Shown: positions 5,840-14,259 of the stretch, piece by piece
Position numbering within the stretch: position 1 is the stretch's first letter
Layout: the number at the start of each line of letters is the position of its first letter
NCBI RefSeq assembly: GCF_005893125.1
Contig: NZ_VCJS01000145.1
Coordinates: forward strand, 1 to 33,020
Length of the DNA: 33,020 nucleotides
Reading direction: 5' to 3'
DNA from: Nonomuraea basaltis
GTDB lineage: Bacteria > Actinomycetota > Actinomycetes > Streptosporangiales > Streptosporangiaceae
Made by a program: the position numbers and the translations under genes
The notes under the pieces: generated by a model
What the model saw: the letters and a program-made list of their open reading frames with translations, nothing else
The model's database searches: none
Told to the model about the DNA's origin: nothing

Positions 5840-7816
5840 CTACTCGCTCTTGTCAGCACGGTTGAGGCGGGCGAGATAAGCGTTGTAGGAGTCGAGTTCT
5901 GGATCTCCGGCGCCCGCCCGATCGGCCCGGCGGTCGGCCCGTCGTGCCTGCCTGTCGTCGTCCTGATACCACTGCACGGCGATGGCGAGCAGCACGATGA
6001 GCGTCGGGATCTCGCCGAATCCCCACGCGATGGCCCCGCCGTCCCGCTGCGTCTGCAGCAGCGTGTCACCCCAGGTGCGGCCGAGCTGCTCGTACCAGCC
6101 GGAGGCGATCACCGTGCCCATCATCATCAGCGCGATGCCGAAGAACGCGTGGAACGGCATGGTGACGAAGAGCATCAGCAGCCGCCCGAAGTACGGGAGC
6201 CGGTTGGGCCCGGGGTCGACCCCGATGATCACCCAGAAGAACAGGGACCCGCTGATCAGGAAGTGCAGGGTCATCCAGATGTGCCCGAGGTGCTCCTGCA
6301 TGGCCGACTCGAACAGCGGCGTGAAGTACAGCGCATACGTCGAGCCGATGAAGATGGACGTGGCGACGGCGGGATGCGTGACGACCTTCGTGAACCGGCT
6401 GTGCAGGATCGTGGTGATCCACTCCCGCGGCCCCCTGTCGCCTCTCCTGGCGGCGGGCTTGAGCGCGCGCAGGGCCAGCGTGACGGGCCCGCCGAGGACG
6501 AGGAAGATCGGCACGACCATGGAGAGCGTCATGTGCTCGATCATGTGCACGTCGAACATGACCTGGGCGTATCGGGCCAGCCCGCTCTGCGTGGCGAACA
6601 CCAGCAGCGCCACCCCGATGAACCAGGATGCCGTACGCCCCCAGAACCAAGCGTCGCCGCGCCGCCTGAGCCTCAGCACGCCGGCCCCGTAGAGCCCGGC
6701 CAGGACGGCGGCCACCACGGCGAAGAACAGGTCGAACCACCACAGGGAGAACACGTTCCCGAGCGTGATCTCCTCGGGGAGGGGGAAGCCGAGCAGCTCG
6801 AAGGCCCGGTCGGCGGGGACGGTGAACTCGGGCGGCGGCGTGCGCGACAGCGCGACGGCCAGCCCGACGGTGGCGAGCATGAGCAGCGTCTCGCCGCCGG
6901 CCAGCCGGGTGAACGCTCGGGGCCGGCCGGCCCCGAGCTGGACCAGCGTGCGCTGCCTGTGCCAGTAGCCCACATAGCCGAGCAGCACGAATGCGACGAT
7001 CTTCGCCACGGCGAGCATGCCGTATTCGGACGTCCACAAGTCCGACACCGCGCCCAGCCGGGCGACCAGGCTGAACAGCCCGGACAGGCCGACTCCGGCG
7101 TAGCACCACACCGCCATGGTGGAGAACCTGGCGGCGGCCACCTCCAGCTGCGGTTGCCGGCGCAGGGCGTGCGCGGCCAGCACGAGCAGCCCGCCCACCC
7201 ACAGGGCGAGCGCGAGCAGGTGCAGCGAGACCGCCGAGGTGGCCAGGTCGTGGTTGGGCGAGGAGGAGGTGTGCCCGGTGAGCGGCGCGGGCAGCAGCGT
7301 CACCATCGCGAACGCCAGCAGCCCGGCCGCGGCGCCCGCGGTGATCGCGCCCCGCGAGAACAGCGCGATCGCCACGCCGAACAGCACGACGAGCGTGAGC
7401 GCCACGCCCTGCGTGGTCTGGGTGGCGTAGCTGCTCAGGATGGCGCCGTCGGCGATCTGGGGCACCGTCCGGCCCACGGACTCGGCGGCGCCGAACACGA
7501 TGGCGAGGAACGCCGCCCCGGCCCACGACAGCGCCGTCCACGACGCGGCCTTGACGTAGTGGAGCGCGGACCTGCCGAGCACGCCCTTGTCGCTGGGCAG
7601 CAGCATGGCGGCCATCAGCAGCAGGCCGACGGTGAGCACGCCGAACACGTCCATGAGCAGCTTGGACAGCGGCAGCCCCCACCGGACGACCGCGCCGGAG
7701 TCGGGCAGCCCGGGGATGATCCTGGGGAACGCCCTGCCTCCGGCGATCATGCCGATCGCCAGTGCGACGACCGCGACCGCCACTCCCGCGAGCATGAGCC
7801 GCGCCGCCCTGCTCAT
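5840..7816 (-). CDS. Fused CopD copper-transport / CtaG cytochrome c oxidase assembly protein
   Basis: A 658-residue polytopic membrane protein with about 15 hydrophobic segments. The N-terminal half (about 1-325) is a CopD copper-import module, with conserved GHT (His181) and SLHLLALALWVGGL (His199). The C-terminal half (about 355-615) is a CtaG_Caa3 module, required in Bacilli and actinobacteria for assembling the CuA/CuB centres of caa3-type oxidase. Its likely metal ligands lie in DVHMIEHM (His424, His428), LHFLISG (His518) and PFHAFFG (His556). The fused architecture is standard in actinobacteria. It starts within the last codons of copC (4-base overlap at 7813-7816), so the two are coupled, and it presumably takes copper from CopC. 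The charged C-terminus is cytosolic. Confidence 0.92.
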   Translation of the reverse strand: MSRAARLMLAGVAVAVVALAIGMIAGGRAFPRIIPGLPDSGAVVRWGLPLSKLLMDVFGVLTVGLLLMAAMLLPSDKGVLGRSALHYVKAASWTALSWAGAAFLAIVFGAAESVGRTVPQIADGAILSSYATQTTQGVALTLVVLFGVAIALFSRGAITAGAAAGLLAFAMVTLLPAPLTGHTSSSPNHDLATSAVSLHLLALALWVGGLLVLAAHALRRQPQLEVAAARFSTMAVWCYAGVGLSGLFSLVARLGAVSDLWTSEYGMLAVAKIVAFVLLGYVGYWHRQRTLVQLGAGRPRAFTRLAGGETLLMLATVGLAVALSRTPPPEFTVPADRAFELLGFPLPEEITLGNVFSLWWFDLFFAVVAAVLAGLYGAGVLRLRRRGDAWFWGRTASWFIGVALLVFATQSGLARYAQVMFDVHMIEHMTLSMVVPIFLVLGGPVTLALRALKPAARRGDRGPREWITTILHSRFTKVVTHPAVATSIFIGSTYALYFTPLFESAMQEHLGHIWMTLHFLISGSLFFWVIIGVDPGPNRLPYFGRLLMLFVTMPFHAFFGIALMMMGTVIASGWYEQLGRTWGDTLLQTQRDGGAIAWGFGEIPTLIVLLAIAVQWYQDDDRQARRADRRADRAGAGDPELDSYNAYLARLNRADKSE

Positions 7817-8433
7817 GACTTGTTTCTCCGGGCGCTGAGCAGGAAACCGATGCCGATGCCGGCGAGCGCGCCGATCACGATGATCAGCCAGACGGGGAAG
7901 GTCACGTCCTGCTCGGCCGACGCCTGGTCGGCCGCCACGCTCGCCTCGCCTGCCGGGGCCGATGGGCCGCCCGTCGCGGCGAGCGTGCCGGACGGGGCCG
8001 GGCTCGCGGATTCCTCGCCCGGCTCGCCCGACTCCGTGCCGGACGGCTCGGGGCTGGGGGACGGCGGCTCGGCGCCCTTCACCTTGAACGGGATCTCGCC
8101 CTCGATCGGATGCCCGTCGGAGGACACGACCCGGTAGGCGATCGTGTATTTCCCGTCAGGCAGCGGCCCCTTCACCGCCTGCGTCACCACCGGGCCGTCC
8201 ACCTCGGGCTTGCCGAGCTCGTGCTGGGCGTCGCCCGGCCCGCGCACGATGACGAACGGCGTGCGCACCTTGGCGGTGAACTCGAGCTTGACCTCGTCAA
8301 GGGCCGCGACCTCGGCCCCCTTGGCCGGGGAGCTGCTCTTGAGCGCGTCGTGCGCGAGAGCCGGGCCGGCGGTGCCGAGCACGAGCAGGGCGGCGAGAAT
8401 CGCGGTGAGAGCCGCGAGCGGGGATCTCTTCAT
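7813..8433 (-). CDS. copC: CopC-type copper-binding protein with C-terminal anchor
   Basis: A 206-residue exported copper-binding protein. The signal peptide (1-27) ends in ALA, so His28 becomes the mature N-terminus. With Asp106 and His108 in SSDGHP it forms the classical Cu(II) site of CopC. The beta-sandwich domain spans about 28-120. A low-complexity Pro/Ser/Glu/Gly linker (120-175) leads to a single membrane helix (about 179-200) and a basic end, giving outer-face membrane anchoring rather than a free periplasmic protein, as usual in Gram-positives. It is first gene of the copC/copD-ctaG operon. No CsoR-like operator could be recognised upstream in the 45 bases before the XRE gene. Confidence 0.93.
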   Translation of the reverse strand: MKRSPLAALTAILAALLVLGTAGPALAHDALKSSSPAKGAEVAALDEVKLEFTAKVRTPFVIVRGPGDAQHELGKPEVDGPVVTQAVKGPLPDGKYTIAYRVVSSDGHPIEGEIPFKVKGAEPPSPSPEPSGTESGEPGEESASPAPSGTLAATGGPSAPAGEASVAADQASAEQDVTFPVWLIIVIGALAGIGIGFLLSARRNKS

Positions 8434-8478
8434 GACATCCCCAAGGCTACCGACGCCACTGCCCGGTCCGGACCCTCC

Positions 8479-9762
8479 CTACAGCCCAGCGCAGGCCAGC
8501 GCCCTCTGGTAGGCCCCGACGGCGTCGTCGGCATCGCCCAGCATCTCCATGGTCTCGGCGGCGGCGTACCAGGTGCCGGCCACGCGCAGGGAGTCCGGCA
8601 GCGGCGCCAGCCGGTCGCGCACGGCATGTGCGTGCGCTTCGGCCTCGGTGAAGTTCCCCAGGGCGCCGTGGGCGCGGCTGAGGAGCAGATCGGCCTCCGC
8701 GCCGAGGGCACGCACGTTGCCCGGCAGCAGTCGCTGTCCGGCCTCGACGTGGTCGAGGGCCTCGGCGGGCGAGCCCATGACGATCGAGGCCCGGGCCACT
8801 TCGATCTGGCATCGAGCCAGGTCGACAGTGCTCGCCGAGCTCTGCGCCAGCTCCTCCGCGGCCCGCAACATGATGTCGCGGGCAGCCCGTGCCTGGTCGG
8901 GACGCGCCTTCATGAGCACCGAGCCGAATGCGGTCCGCATGCGCGCGAGGTTGCGCGGCTGGCCGCTCTCGGACTGCACCGCCAGCGCGCGCTCGGCGAA
9001 ATTGAGAGCCTCCTCGCCGTGCCCGGTGCTCTGCGCCACCAGCGCGGCGTTCCAGCAGGCGGCGACGATCGACCGCGGTGTGCCGAGCACGTCGGCGGCA
9101 TTGAGCAGCTCGGCGGCGAACTGGCTGGCCTTGAGCATGTCGCCGCGGTAGAGGTAGGCGGACAGGAGCGTGGCGCCCAGCTCCACGAGGTGGTCGGTCC
9201 ACGCCGGGCGGGAGGGGCCGCTCAGGAGCCGCTCTCCGACCTCGACCGCTTCGGTGAGTCTGTCGCTGTCCCGGTAGACCCGGCAGAGGGCGATGGCGAG
9301 CTCGATCGCGCGCTCCGGCGTGGTCTCCTCGCTCTGCAGGCGGCTGAGAATGGAGATCGCCTCGTCGAGATCGCCCGCCGCCTCTGTCGCCAGCGCCAGC
9401 CCGAATTCCGTATCTTGACGAAGCTTGGTGAGACCTGTCAGGTTGTTATCGGTCAGCAACTCAGCGAAGCGGGTGCGGGCCTCGGAGACCTCTCCGTTCT
9501 CCAGGGCCAGCCGGGCGTAGCCCAGCGCCAGCTCGATGTCTTCCATCTGCTCGGCCGTGACACCGTTGACCAGGTAGGAGAGCGAACAGTCGAGTTTCTG
9601 AGCCAGCAACTCCAGAACGGCGGGAGTTGGGCTACGCTTGCCACTCTCGATCAGGGACACGTAGCTGTCCGACAACTCCGGATGCGCGAGCTGCGCCTGA
9701 GACAGGCCTCGCTGCCGCCTGACCGTCTTGATACGGAGTCCGACCAAGTCAGATGTGGTCAC
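8479..9762 (-). CDS. XRE-family regulator with C-terminal TPR domain
   Basis: A 427-residue regulator. Residues 8-62 form an XRE-type helix-turn-helix (GLRIKTVRRQRGLSQAQLA through SYVSLIESGKRSPTPAVLELLAQ). The rest is an array of paired helices in tetratricopeptide style (about 75-425), with repeated A-x-x-L-x-x-x-G-x-x-x-E-A spacings such as GDLDEAISIL, GHGEEALNFAERAL, GSPAEALDHVEAG and GNFTEAEAHA. This HTH-TPR layout is that of RRNPP peptide receptors (PlcR, Rgg, NprR). The GTG start at 9762 has the site AGGGAG 7-8 bases upstream. It diverges over 60 bases from a tiny gene encoding an exported peptide, which is why I propose a peptide-responsive role. Other actinobacterial XRE-TPR proteins exist without known ligands, so this is inference. 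Confidence 0.9.
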   Translation of the reverse strand: MTTSDLVGLRIKTVRRQRGLSQAQLAHPELSDSYVSLIESGKRSPTPAVLELLAQKLDCSLSYLVNGVTAEQMEDIELALGYARLALENGEVSEARTRFAELLTDNNLTGLTKLRQDTEFGLALATEAAGDLDEAISILSRLQSEETTPERAIELAIALCRVYRDSDRLTEAVEVGERLLSGPSRPAWTDHLVELGATLLSAYLYRGDMLKASQFAAELLNAADVLGTPRSIVAACWNAALVAQSTGHGEEALNFAERALAVQSESGQPRNLARMRTAFGSVLMKARPDQARAARDIMLRAAEELAQSSASTVDLARCQIEVARASIVMGSPAEALDHVEAGQRLLPGNVRALGAEADLLLSRAHGALGNFTEAEAHAHAVRDRLAPLPDSLRVAGTWYAAAETMEMLGDADDAVGAYQRALACAGL

Positions 9763-9822
9763 CGCTACCGCTCCCTGAGATTATTGCGACCGAGCACCAC
9801 GAATAGGCGAGGGAGAACCCCC

Positions 9823-9954
9823 ATGCGCACGCGCACTGCCCTGTCCATACTTGCTGCCGTGATCACGGCCTTTGTAGCCGTTGGAGGCCATGCTACGGCC
9901 GCAAGTGCCGATTCGTCTCCACAGATTGCGTTTGATACTCCTGCCTGCTGCTGA
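9823..9954 (+). CDS. Small secreted peptide precursor (candidate signalling peptide)
   Basis: A 43-residue precursor. MRTRT start, hydrophobic core ALSILAAVITAFVAVGG, and AxA-type site ASA at residues 27-29 predict Sec export and cleavage. This would leave a 14-residue mature peptide, DSSPQIAFDTPACC, with two terminal cysteines. A well-placed ribosome site (GAGGGAG, about 7 bases upstream) argues that it is really translated. It diverges from the XRE-TPR regulator with only 60 bases between the starts. In RRNPP systems short exported, reimported peptides are encoded beside HTH-TPR receptors, so a pheromone role is inferred. Alternatives are a small secreted effector or a spurious short frame. 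I know of no named family. Confidence 0.6.
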   Translation: MRTRTALSILAAVITAFVAVGGHATAASADSSPQIAFDTPACC

Positions 9955-10145
9955 CCGGCGCAGGACAGAGGGCAGCACAATCTGACCCTGGGTCCGGCCC
10001 ACGCCGGCTTCGGGCGAGCTTCAAGCCACGGGGCAGGCCGCGCATGCCCTGGCACCGAGCATCACAAGCCACCATCTTGATCTTGAATTCAGCTGGCTCC
10101 ACCCGCACCCGTTGTCGGACGCGCTTCCCCTGGCGCCGCGCATCC

Positions 10146-10182
10146 CGGCCGGCCGAGCGAGCAGCAGGCGCTCGGCCGGCCG
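10146..10182 (-). terminator. Strong hairpin after pucR
   Basis: A perfect 14-bp inverted repeat (CGGCCGGCCGAGCG at 10146-10159, complement at 10169-10182) with a 9-nt loop. It lies 14 bases beyond the stop codon of the minus-strand PucR gene and about 190 bases after the peptide gene, so it could stop transcription from either side. There is no T-run. The rest of 9955-10195 shows nothing further I can name. Confidence 0.7.
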
Positions 10183-10195
10183 TGCCGATGCCTCT

Positions 10196-11683
10196 TCAGA
10201 GGGCGGCGCCGCGGAGGGCCAGGTAGAAATCGACCCGGTCCGCCATGCTGGACAGATTCCTCCCGGTGAGCTCCTCCACCCTCCGGATCCGGTAGCGGAC
10301 CGTGTTCACGTGGATGTGCAGCCGCTCCGCGCACGCGTTCCACGAGCCCGCGCAGTCCAGGAAGACGCCCAGGGTCCGCACCAGATCCGACTGGTGACGG
10401 CGGTCGTAGTCGAGCAGGGGCGCCAGGAGGCGGTCGGTGAAGGAGCGGCGGATGTCGCCCGGCACCGTGGCCAGGAGCAGCGCGTGGGTATAGATCTCGT
10501 CGCTGGTCACCACCCCTCCCCCGCGGGCCGCCGCCAGGCGGCGGGCGTGACCGGCCTCCTCCATGCCGCCTCTGATGGCGGCGGCGCCCGTCAGCGCGCC
10601 GCTCAGGCCGACGCAGACGCGGGTGTCCGGCAGGGCCGACAGGACCTCGGCCCCCGAGCGCAGGCGGCCGGCCAGGTCCGCGGTGGTGGTGCCGCGCAGG
10701 GGGACCAGGGCCAGCGCGGCCTCCGCGCCGGCGGCCGCCACCACCTCGCGGTCCAGCAGCTCCTCCACCACCTGGCCGCCCAGCGTGGCGGGGTCGGGGC
10801 CGCGGGTGGCGGCCGGTCTCAGGGCGGTCACGTTGACGATCGCGTACGGCTCGGCGGCGTCGATGCCGCAGGTCCGCAGGCGGGCGTTGAGATCGGCCGG
10901 GTCCGACTCGGACAGGGCGGCCACGATGAGCTGCTCCGCCAGACGGCGTTCCACCCGGCGGCCCTCCTCCATGCGGCTGCGCTCCAGGGCCACGCAGGCG
11001 GCCAGCTCGTAGCCCAGGTCGGCGCGGTCCAGCAGGTCGCCGTGGCAGGCCAGGGCCCACCCCGCCGCCCGGTGCCCGCGACTCACCGCGAAGATCGTGA
11101 CATTTCCGGAAACGGCCGGGAGGCGGGGAGCCGTCAGGTACGCCCTGGCCAGCCGTACCGGATCCGTGGCGGCGCCAACGATCAGCCGGCCCGTGGCGGA
11201 CAGGACGGCGCCGGTGACGCCGAGCTCCGCGGCGGTCACGTCGAAGAGCTCGCGCAGGCCGGCGCCCTCGGCGATGGCGGCGACGAGCCTGCGGTGCCGG
11301 CCGAGCGCGTCGCGCACGTCGCCCGACAGGCGGGGCGCCACCAGCTCCGCGAGCGTGCGGAAGGAGACCTCCGTCGGGACCTCCAGGAGCGGCAGGCCTG
11401 CGTCCTCGCACGCGCGCACCAGGTCATCGGGAACGTGGCCGAGCCAGGCCTGGCCCGCGCCCAGTGCCGACACCCCGGCCTCCACCAGCGCGGCGACGAA
11501 GCGGGCCGAATCGCCGGGCGAGTGGTGCCACAGCAGACCGGTCAGCACCAGCTCGCCGCCCGACAGGTAGCGGCCCGGCTCGGGCAGGTCGGTGATGTGG
11601 ACCGTGCCGAACTCGCGGGCCGGGTCCCCCGTCAGCAGCCGGAGGCGCAGGTCCGCCAGGGCGAGCAGGTCACTGATGCGCAC
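10196..11683 (-). CDS. PucR-family transcriptional regulator (purine catabolism type)
   Basis: A 495-residue regulator. Residues 1-125 are the N-terminal PucR ligand domain (MRISDLLALADLRLRLLTGD... then YLSGGELVLTGLLW). The middle (about 260-380) resembles the CdaR GGDEF-like module. Residues 430-490 form the C-terminal helix-turn-helix with LGVFLDCAGSWNACAERLHIHVNTVRYRIRRVEELTG, the family signature. PucR of Bacillus controls purine degradation genes. Here the gene diverges from a xanthine dehydrogenase subunit gene, which supports a similar role. The start is GTG at 11683. No ribosome site precedes it, and a TATATT box (11691-11696) ends 7 bases upstream, so the transcript is probably leaderless. 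Confidence 0.93.
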   Translation of the reverse strand: MRISDLLALADLRLRLLTGDPAREFGTVHITDLPEPGRYLSGGELVLTGLLWHHSPGDSARFVAALVEAGVSALGAGQAWLGHVPDDLVRACEDAGLPLLEVPTEVSFRTLAELVAPRLSGDVRDALGRHRRLVAAIAEGAGLRELFDVTAAELGVTGAVLSATGRLIVGAATDPVRLARAYLTAPRLPAVSGNVTIFAVSRGHRAAGWALACHGDLLDRADLGYELAACVALERSRMEEGRRVERRLAEQLIVAALSESDPADLNARLRTCGIDAAEPYAIVNVTALRPAATRGPDPATLGGQVVEELLDREVVAAAGAEAALALVPLRGTTTADLAGRLRSGAEVLSALPDTRVCVGLSGALTGAAAIRGGMEEAGHARRLAAARGGGVVTSDEIYTHALLLATVPGDIRRSFTDRLLAPLLDYDRRHQSDLVRTLGVFLDCAGSWNACAERLHIHVNTVRYRIRRVEELTGRNLSSMADRVDFYLALRGAAL

Positions 11684-11690
11684 TTGGAGG

Positions 11691-11746
11691 AATATACAAG
11701 CCGCGTGTTACGCCCTTTGACAGGGATTTCACGTCGCGTGCATAGG
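11691..11746. promoter_or_regulatory. Divergent pucR / xanthine dehydrogenase promoters
   Basis: On the minus strand TATATT (11691-11696) is a -10 box 7 bases before the pucR GTG. On the plus strand TTGACA (11717-11722) is a perfect -35, followed after 17-18 bases by GCATAG/CATAGG (11740-11746) as a weak -10, with a leader of about 25 bases to the xanthine dehydrogenase ATG. The intervening sequence is the likely place for PucR binding, but no clear symmetrical site stands out. Confidence 0.45.
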
Positions 11747-11778
11747 ACCGGGACGGGCGGCGGTGCTCTACTCGGAAG

Positions 11779-13983
11779 ATGACGGAGACCACGTACACGA
11801 CCCGGCACGGCATCGGTGAGAGCGCCAGACGCCCGGACGCGGCACTGAAGGTGACCGGCGAGTTCGCCTATGCCTCAGACCTGTGGATCGACGGCATGGC
11901 GTGGGGCGCGACGCTGCGCAGCCCGCACCCGTCGGCGTGGATCCGCTCGGTCGACGTGGGGCCGGCGCTGAAGATCCCGGGCGTGTTCGCGGTGCTGACG
12001 CACGAGGACGTGCCGGGCGTGAAGTTCTACGGCCTGGAGCACAAGGACCAGCCGGTGCTGGCCATCGACCAGGTCCGCTACCAGGGTGAGGCGGTGGCGG
12101 TGGTGGCGGCCGACCATCCGGAGACGGCCCGCAGGGCGGCCGCGGCGATCGTGGTCGACTACGAGGTCCGCCCGGCCGTCACGGACCCGCGCGAGTCCCG
12201 GGACATCGTGCGCCACCAGCCGGTACGGGTGGGCGACACCTTCGAGGCCGAGGTGGTCGTCACCGGCGAGTACGAGGTCGGCATGCAGGACCAGGCCTTC
12301 CTCGGACCGGAGTCCGGCCTCGCGGTCCCGGCCGAGGACGGCGGCGTGGACCTCTACATCGCCACCCAGTGGCTGCACGTGGACCGCGACCAGCTCGCCC
12401 CCTGCCTGGGCCTGCCGCCGGACAAGGTACGCCTGACGCTGTCCGGCGTCGGCGGCGCGTTCGGCGCCCGCGAGGACCTGTCCATGCAGGTGCACGCCTG
12501 CATGCTGGCGCTGCGCCTGGACCGGCCGGTCAAGATGGTCTACGGCCGCGAGGAGTCGTTCTTCGGCCACGTGCACCGCCATCCCGCTTGGATGCGCTAC
12601 GAGCACGGCGCCACCCGCGACGGCAGGCTCGTCTACGTCAAGGCCGACATCCTGCTGGACGGCGGCGCGTACTGCTCCTCCTCCCCCGCCGTGGTCGGCA
12701 ACGCCGCGTCGCTGGGCGTGGGCCCGTACGAGGTGCCGAACGTGCGGATCGACGCCACCGGCGTCTACACCAACAACCCGCCGTGCGGCGCGATGCGCGG
12801 CTTCGGCGCGGTGCAGGCCTGCTACGCGTACGAGTCGCAGATGGACCGGCTGGCCGAGGCGTGCGGGCTGTCGCCCGTGGAGATCCGGGTGCGCAACGCG
12901 GTCTCGCAGGGGTCCCGGCTGATCACGGGCCAGCTGATCGACTCGCCCGCCCCGCTCGCCGGGATGCTGCGCGACCTGGAGGCCCTGCCGCTGCCTGGGC
13001 CGCTGCCCGCCGAGCCGCCTGAGCGGGATCTGCGAGGGCTGCCCGGCGGCGTCTCCCAGACGACGCACGGGGAGTCGGTGCGCCGCGGCGTCGGGTACGG
13101 CGTCGGCATCAAGAACATCTGCTTCTCGGAGGGCTTCGACGACTACTCCACGGCCAGGGTGCGCGCCGAGCTGGTCGGCGGCGAGCCGCACGTCACCGTG
13201 CACACGGCCGCCGCGGAGGTGGGCCAGGGCCTGGTGACGATCCAGGCCCAGATCGCCCGCACCGAGCTGGGCATCGCGAACGTCACCGTGGCCACCGCCG
13301 ACACCGCGGTCGGCTCGGCGGGCTCCTCGTCGGCCTCCCGCCAGTCGTACGTCACCGGCGGCGCGGTGAAGGCCGCCTGCGAGGCCGTGCGCGAGCGGTT
13401 CAAGGGCCTGCCCGTGCGGGAGGCGCTGGCCACGTTCGGGCCGATCGAGGAGACCCGGGAGTACCGGCACCGGCCGACGTACCCGCTGGACCCGCACACC
13501 GGCCAGGGCGACTCGCACACGCAGCTGGCGCTGTGCGTGCACCGGGCCGTCGTGGACGTGGACGTGGAGCTGGGCCTGGCCAGGGTGGTGGAGCTGGCGG
13601 CCGTGCAGGACGTGGGCCGGATCCTGAACCCGCAGGCGCTGGAGGGCCAGATCCACGGCGGCTCCGCGCAGGGCCTCGGGCTGGCGCTGATGGAGGAGAT
13701 CCAGATACGCGACGGCCGGGTGCTGAACCCGTCGTTCACCGACTACCTCATCCCCACCATTCTCGACATGCCGCCCATGCAGCTGAAGATCCTGGAAAAT
13801 CCAGACCCCGAGGCCCCGTACGGATTGCGTGGCGCGGGCGAGCCTCCGACGCTCTCCTCCACCCCCGCGATCGCCGCGGCGGTACGCGCGGCGACCGGGC
13901 TCCGGTTGACTCGCGTTCCGATCAGGCCGGAAGATATCGCCTTGTCCGACGACGGGGAGGAATCCAATGGCAAGTGCACATGA
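11779..13983 (+). CDS. Xanthine dehydrogenase molybdopterin-binding subunit
   Basis: A 734-residue member of the xanthine oxidase large-subunit family (PucD/XdhB type), which carries the molybdenum-pterin site for hydroxylating hypoxanthine/xanthine. The aldehyde-oxidase a/b hammerhead is at about residues 20-130. MoCo contacts follow: GVGGAFGARED, NPPCGAMRGFGAVQ, AAEVGQG and GSAGSSSASRQS. The catalytic glutamate is Glu688 in RGAGEPP. Length is normal for a separate MoCo subunit. Oddly, no FAD (PucC) or 2Fe-2S (PucE) subunit lies in the window, so partners must be elsewhere or the substrate differs. It is divergent from pucR, starts behind a TTGACA promoter, and its last 17 bases overlap an EF-hand gene. 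Xanthine as substrate is inferred from context. Confidence 0.93.
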   Translation: MTETTYTTRHGIGESARRPDAALKVTGEFAYASDLWIDGMAWGATLRSPHPSAWIRSVDVGPALKIPGVFAVLTHEDVPGVKFYGLEHKDQPVLAIDQVRYQGEAVAVVAADHPETARRAAAAIVVDYEVRPAVTDPRESRDIVRHQPVRVGDTFEAEVVVTGEYEVGMQDQAFLGPESGLAVPAEDGGVDLYIATQWLHVDRDQLAPCLGLPPDKVRLTLSGVGGAFGAREDLSMQVHACMLALRLDRPVKMVYGREESFFGHVHRHPAWMRYEHGATRDGRLVYVKADILLDGGAYCSSSPAVVGNAASLGVGPYEVPNVRIDATGVYTNNPPCGAMRGFGAVQACYAYESQMDRLAEACGLSPVEIRVRNAVSQGSRLITGQLIDSPAPLAGMLRDLEALPLPGPLPAEPPERDLRGLPGGVSQTTHGESVRRGVGYGVGIKNICFSEGFDDYSTARVRAELVGGEPHVTVHTAAAEVGQGLVTIQAQIARTELGIANVTVATADTAVGSAGSSSASRQSYVTGGAVKAACEAVRERFKGLPVREALATFGPIEETREYRHRPTYPLDPHTGQGDSHTQLALCVHRAVVDVDVELGLARVVELAAVQDVGRILNPQALEGQIHGGSAQGLGLALMEEIQIRDGRVLNPSFTDYLIPTILDMPPMQLKILENPDPEAPYGLRGAGEPPTLSSTPAIAAAVRAATGLRLTRVPIRPEDIALSDDGEESNGKCT

Positions 13984-14200
13984 GGCGGCCGAGGCGGAGT
14001 TCAGGCGCTTCGACACCGACGGCGACGGCCTGCTGACCGCGGCCGAGATCCGCAAGGCCAACGAGGCGCTGGGCGGGCAGGGCGCGTCCGAGAGCGAGAT
14101 CGAGGCGTTCATCAAGTCCGCCGACCGCGACGGCGACGGCACGATCGGGCTCGAGGAGTTCGTCGCGCTCGTGGGCCACGGGCGGCACGAGAAGGCGTGA
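13967..14200 (+). CDS. Small two-EF-hand calcium-binding protein
   Basis: A 77-residue cytoplasmic protein made of one EF-hand pair. Loop 1 is DTDGDGLLTAAE (Asp16 to Glu27) and loop 2 is DRDGDGTIGLEE (Asp53 to Glu64). Both have all canonical Ca2+ ligands at positions 1, 3, 5 and 12. There is no signal peptide. It has a strong ribosome site (GGGGAGGA) inside the end of the xanthine dehydrogenase gene and overlaps it by 17 bases, so the two are cotranscribed. A functional link between calcium binding and purine oxidation is not known to me. The calerythrin-like gene at 16622 may be a distant relative. Confidence 0.92.
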   Translation: MASAHEAAEAEFRRFDTDGDGLLTAAEIRKANEALGGQGASESEIEAFIKSADRDGDGTIGLEEFVALVGHGRHEKA

Positions 14201-14259
14201 TCTCGTCCCCCGCCGGGTAAGTGACCCCGCGTTCCCCCTTGATCGCGGAGGGGGATGGC

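Noticed and set aside
5828..8137. Long plus-strand open frame opposite copC/copD-ctaG
   Set aside because: It is antisense to well-recognised genes, has His/Arg/Gly/Pro-rich composition typical of shadow frames in GC-rich DNA, and no domain.
8465..8474. Palindrome GGTCCGGACC between copC and the XRE gene as a terminator
   Set aside because: Only five base pairs per arm with no loop; a chance palindrome is likely in this GC-rich DNA.
9955..10145. Additional small genes between the peptide gene and the hairpin after pucR
   Set aside because: Short frames on both strands lack ribosome sites and coding bias.
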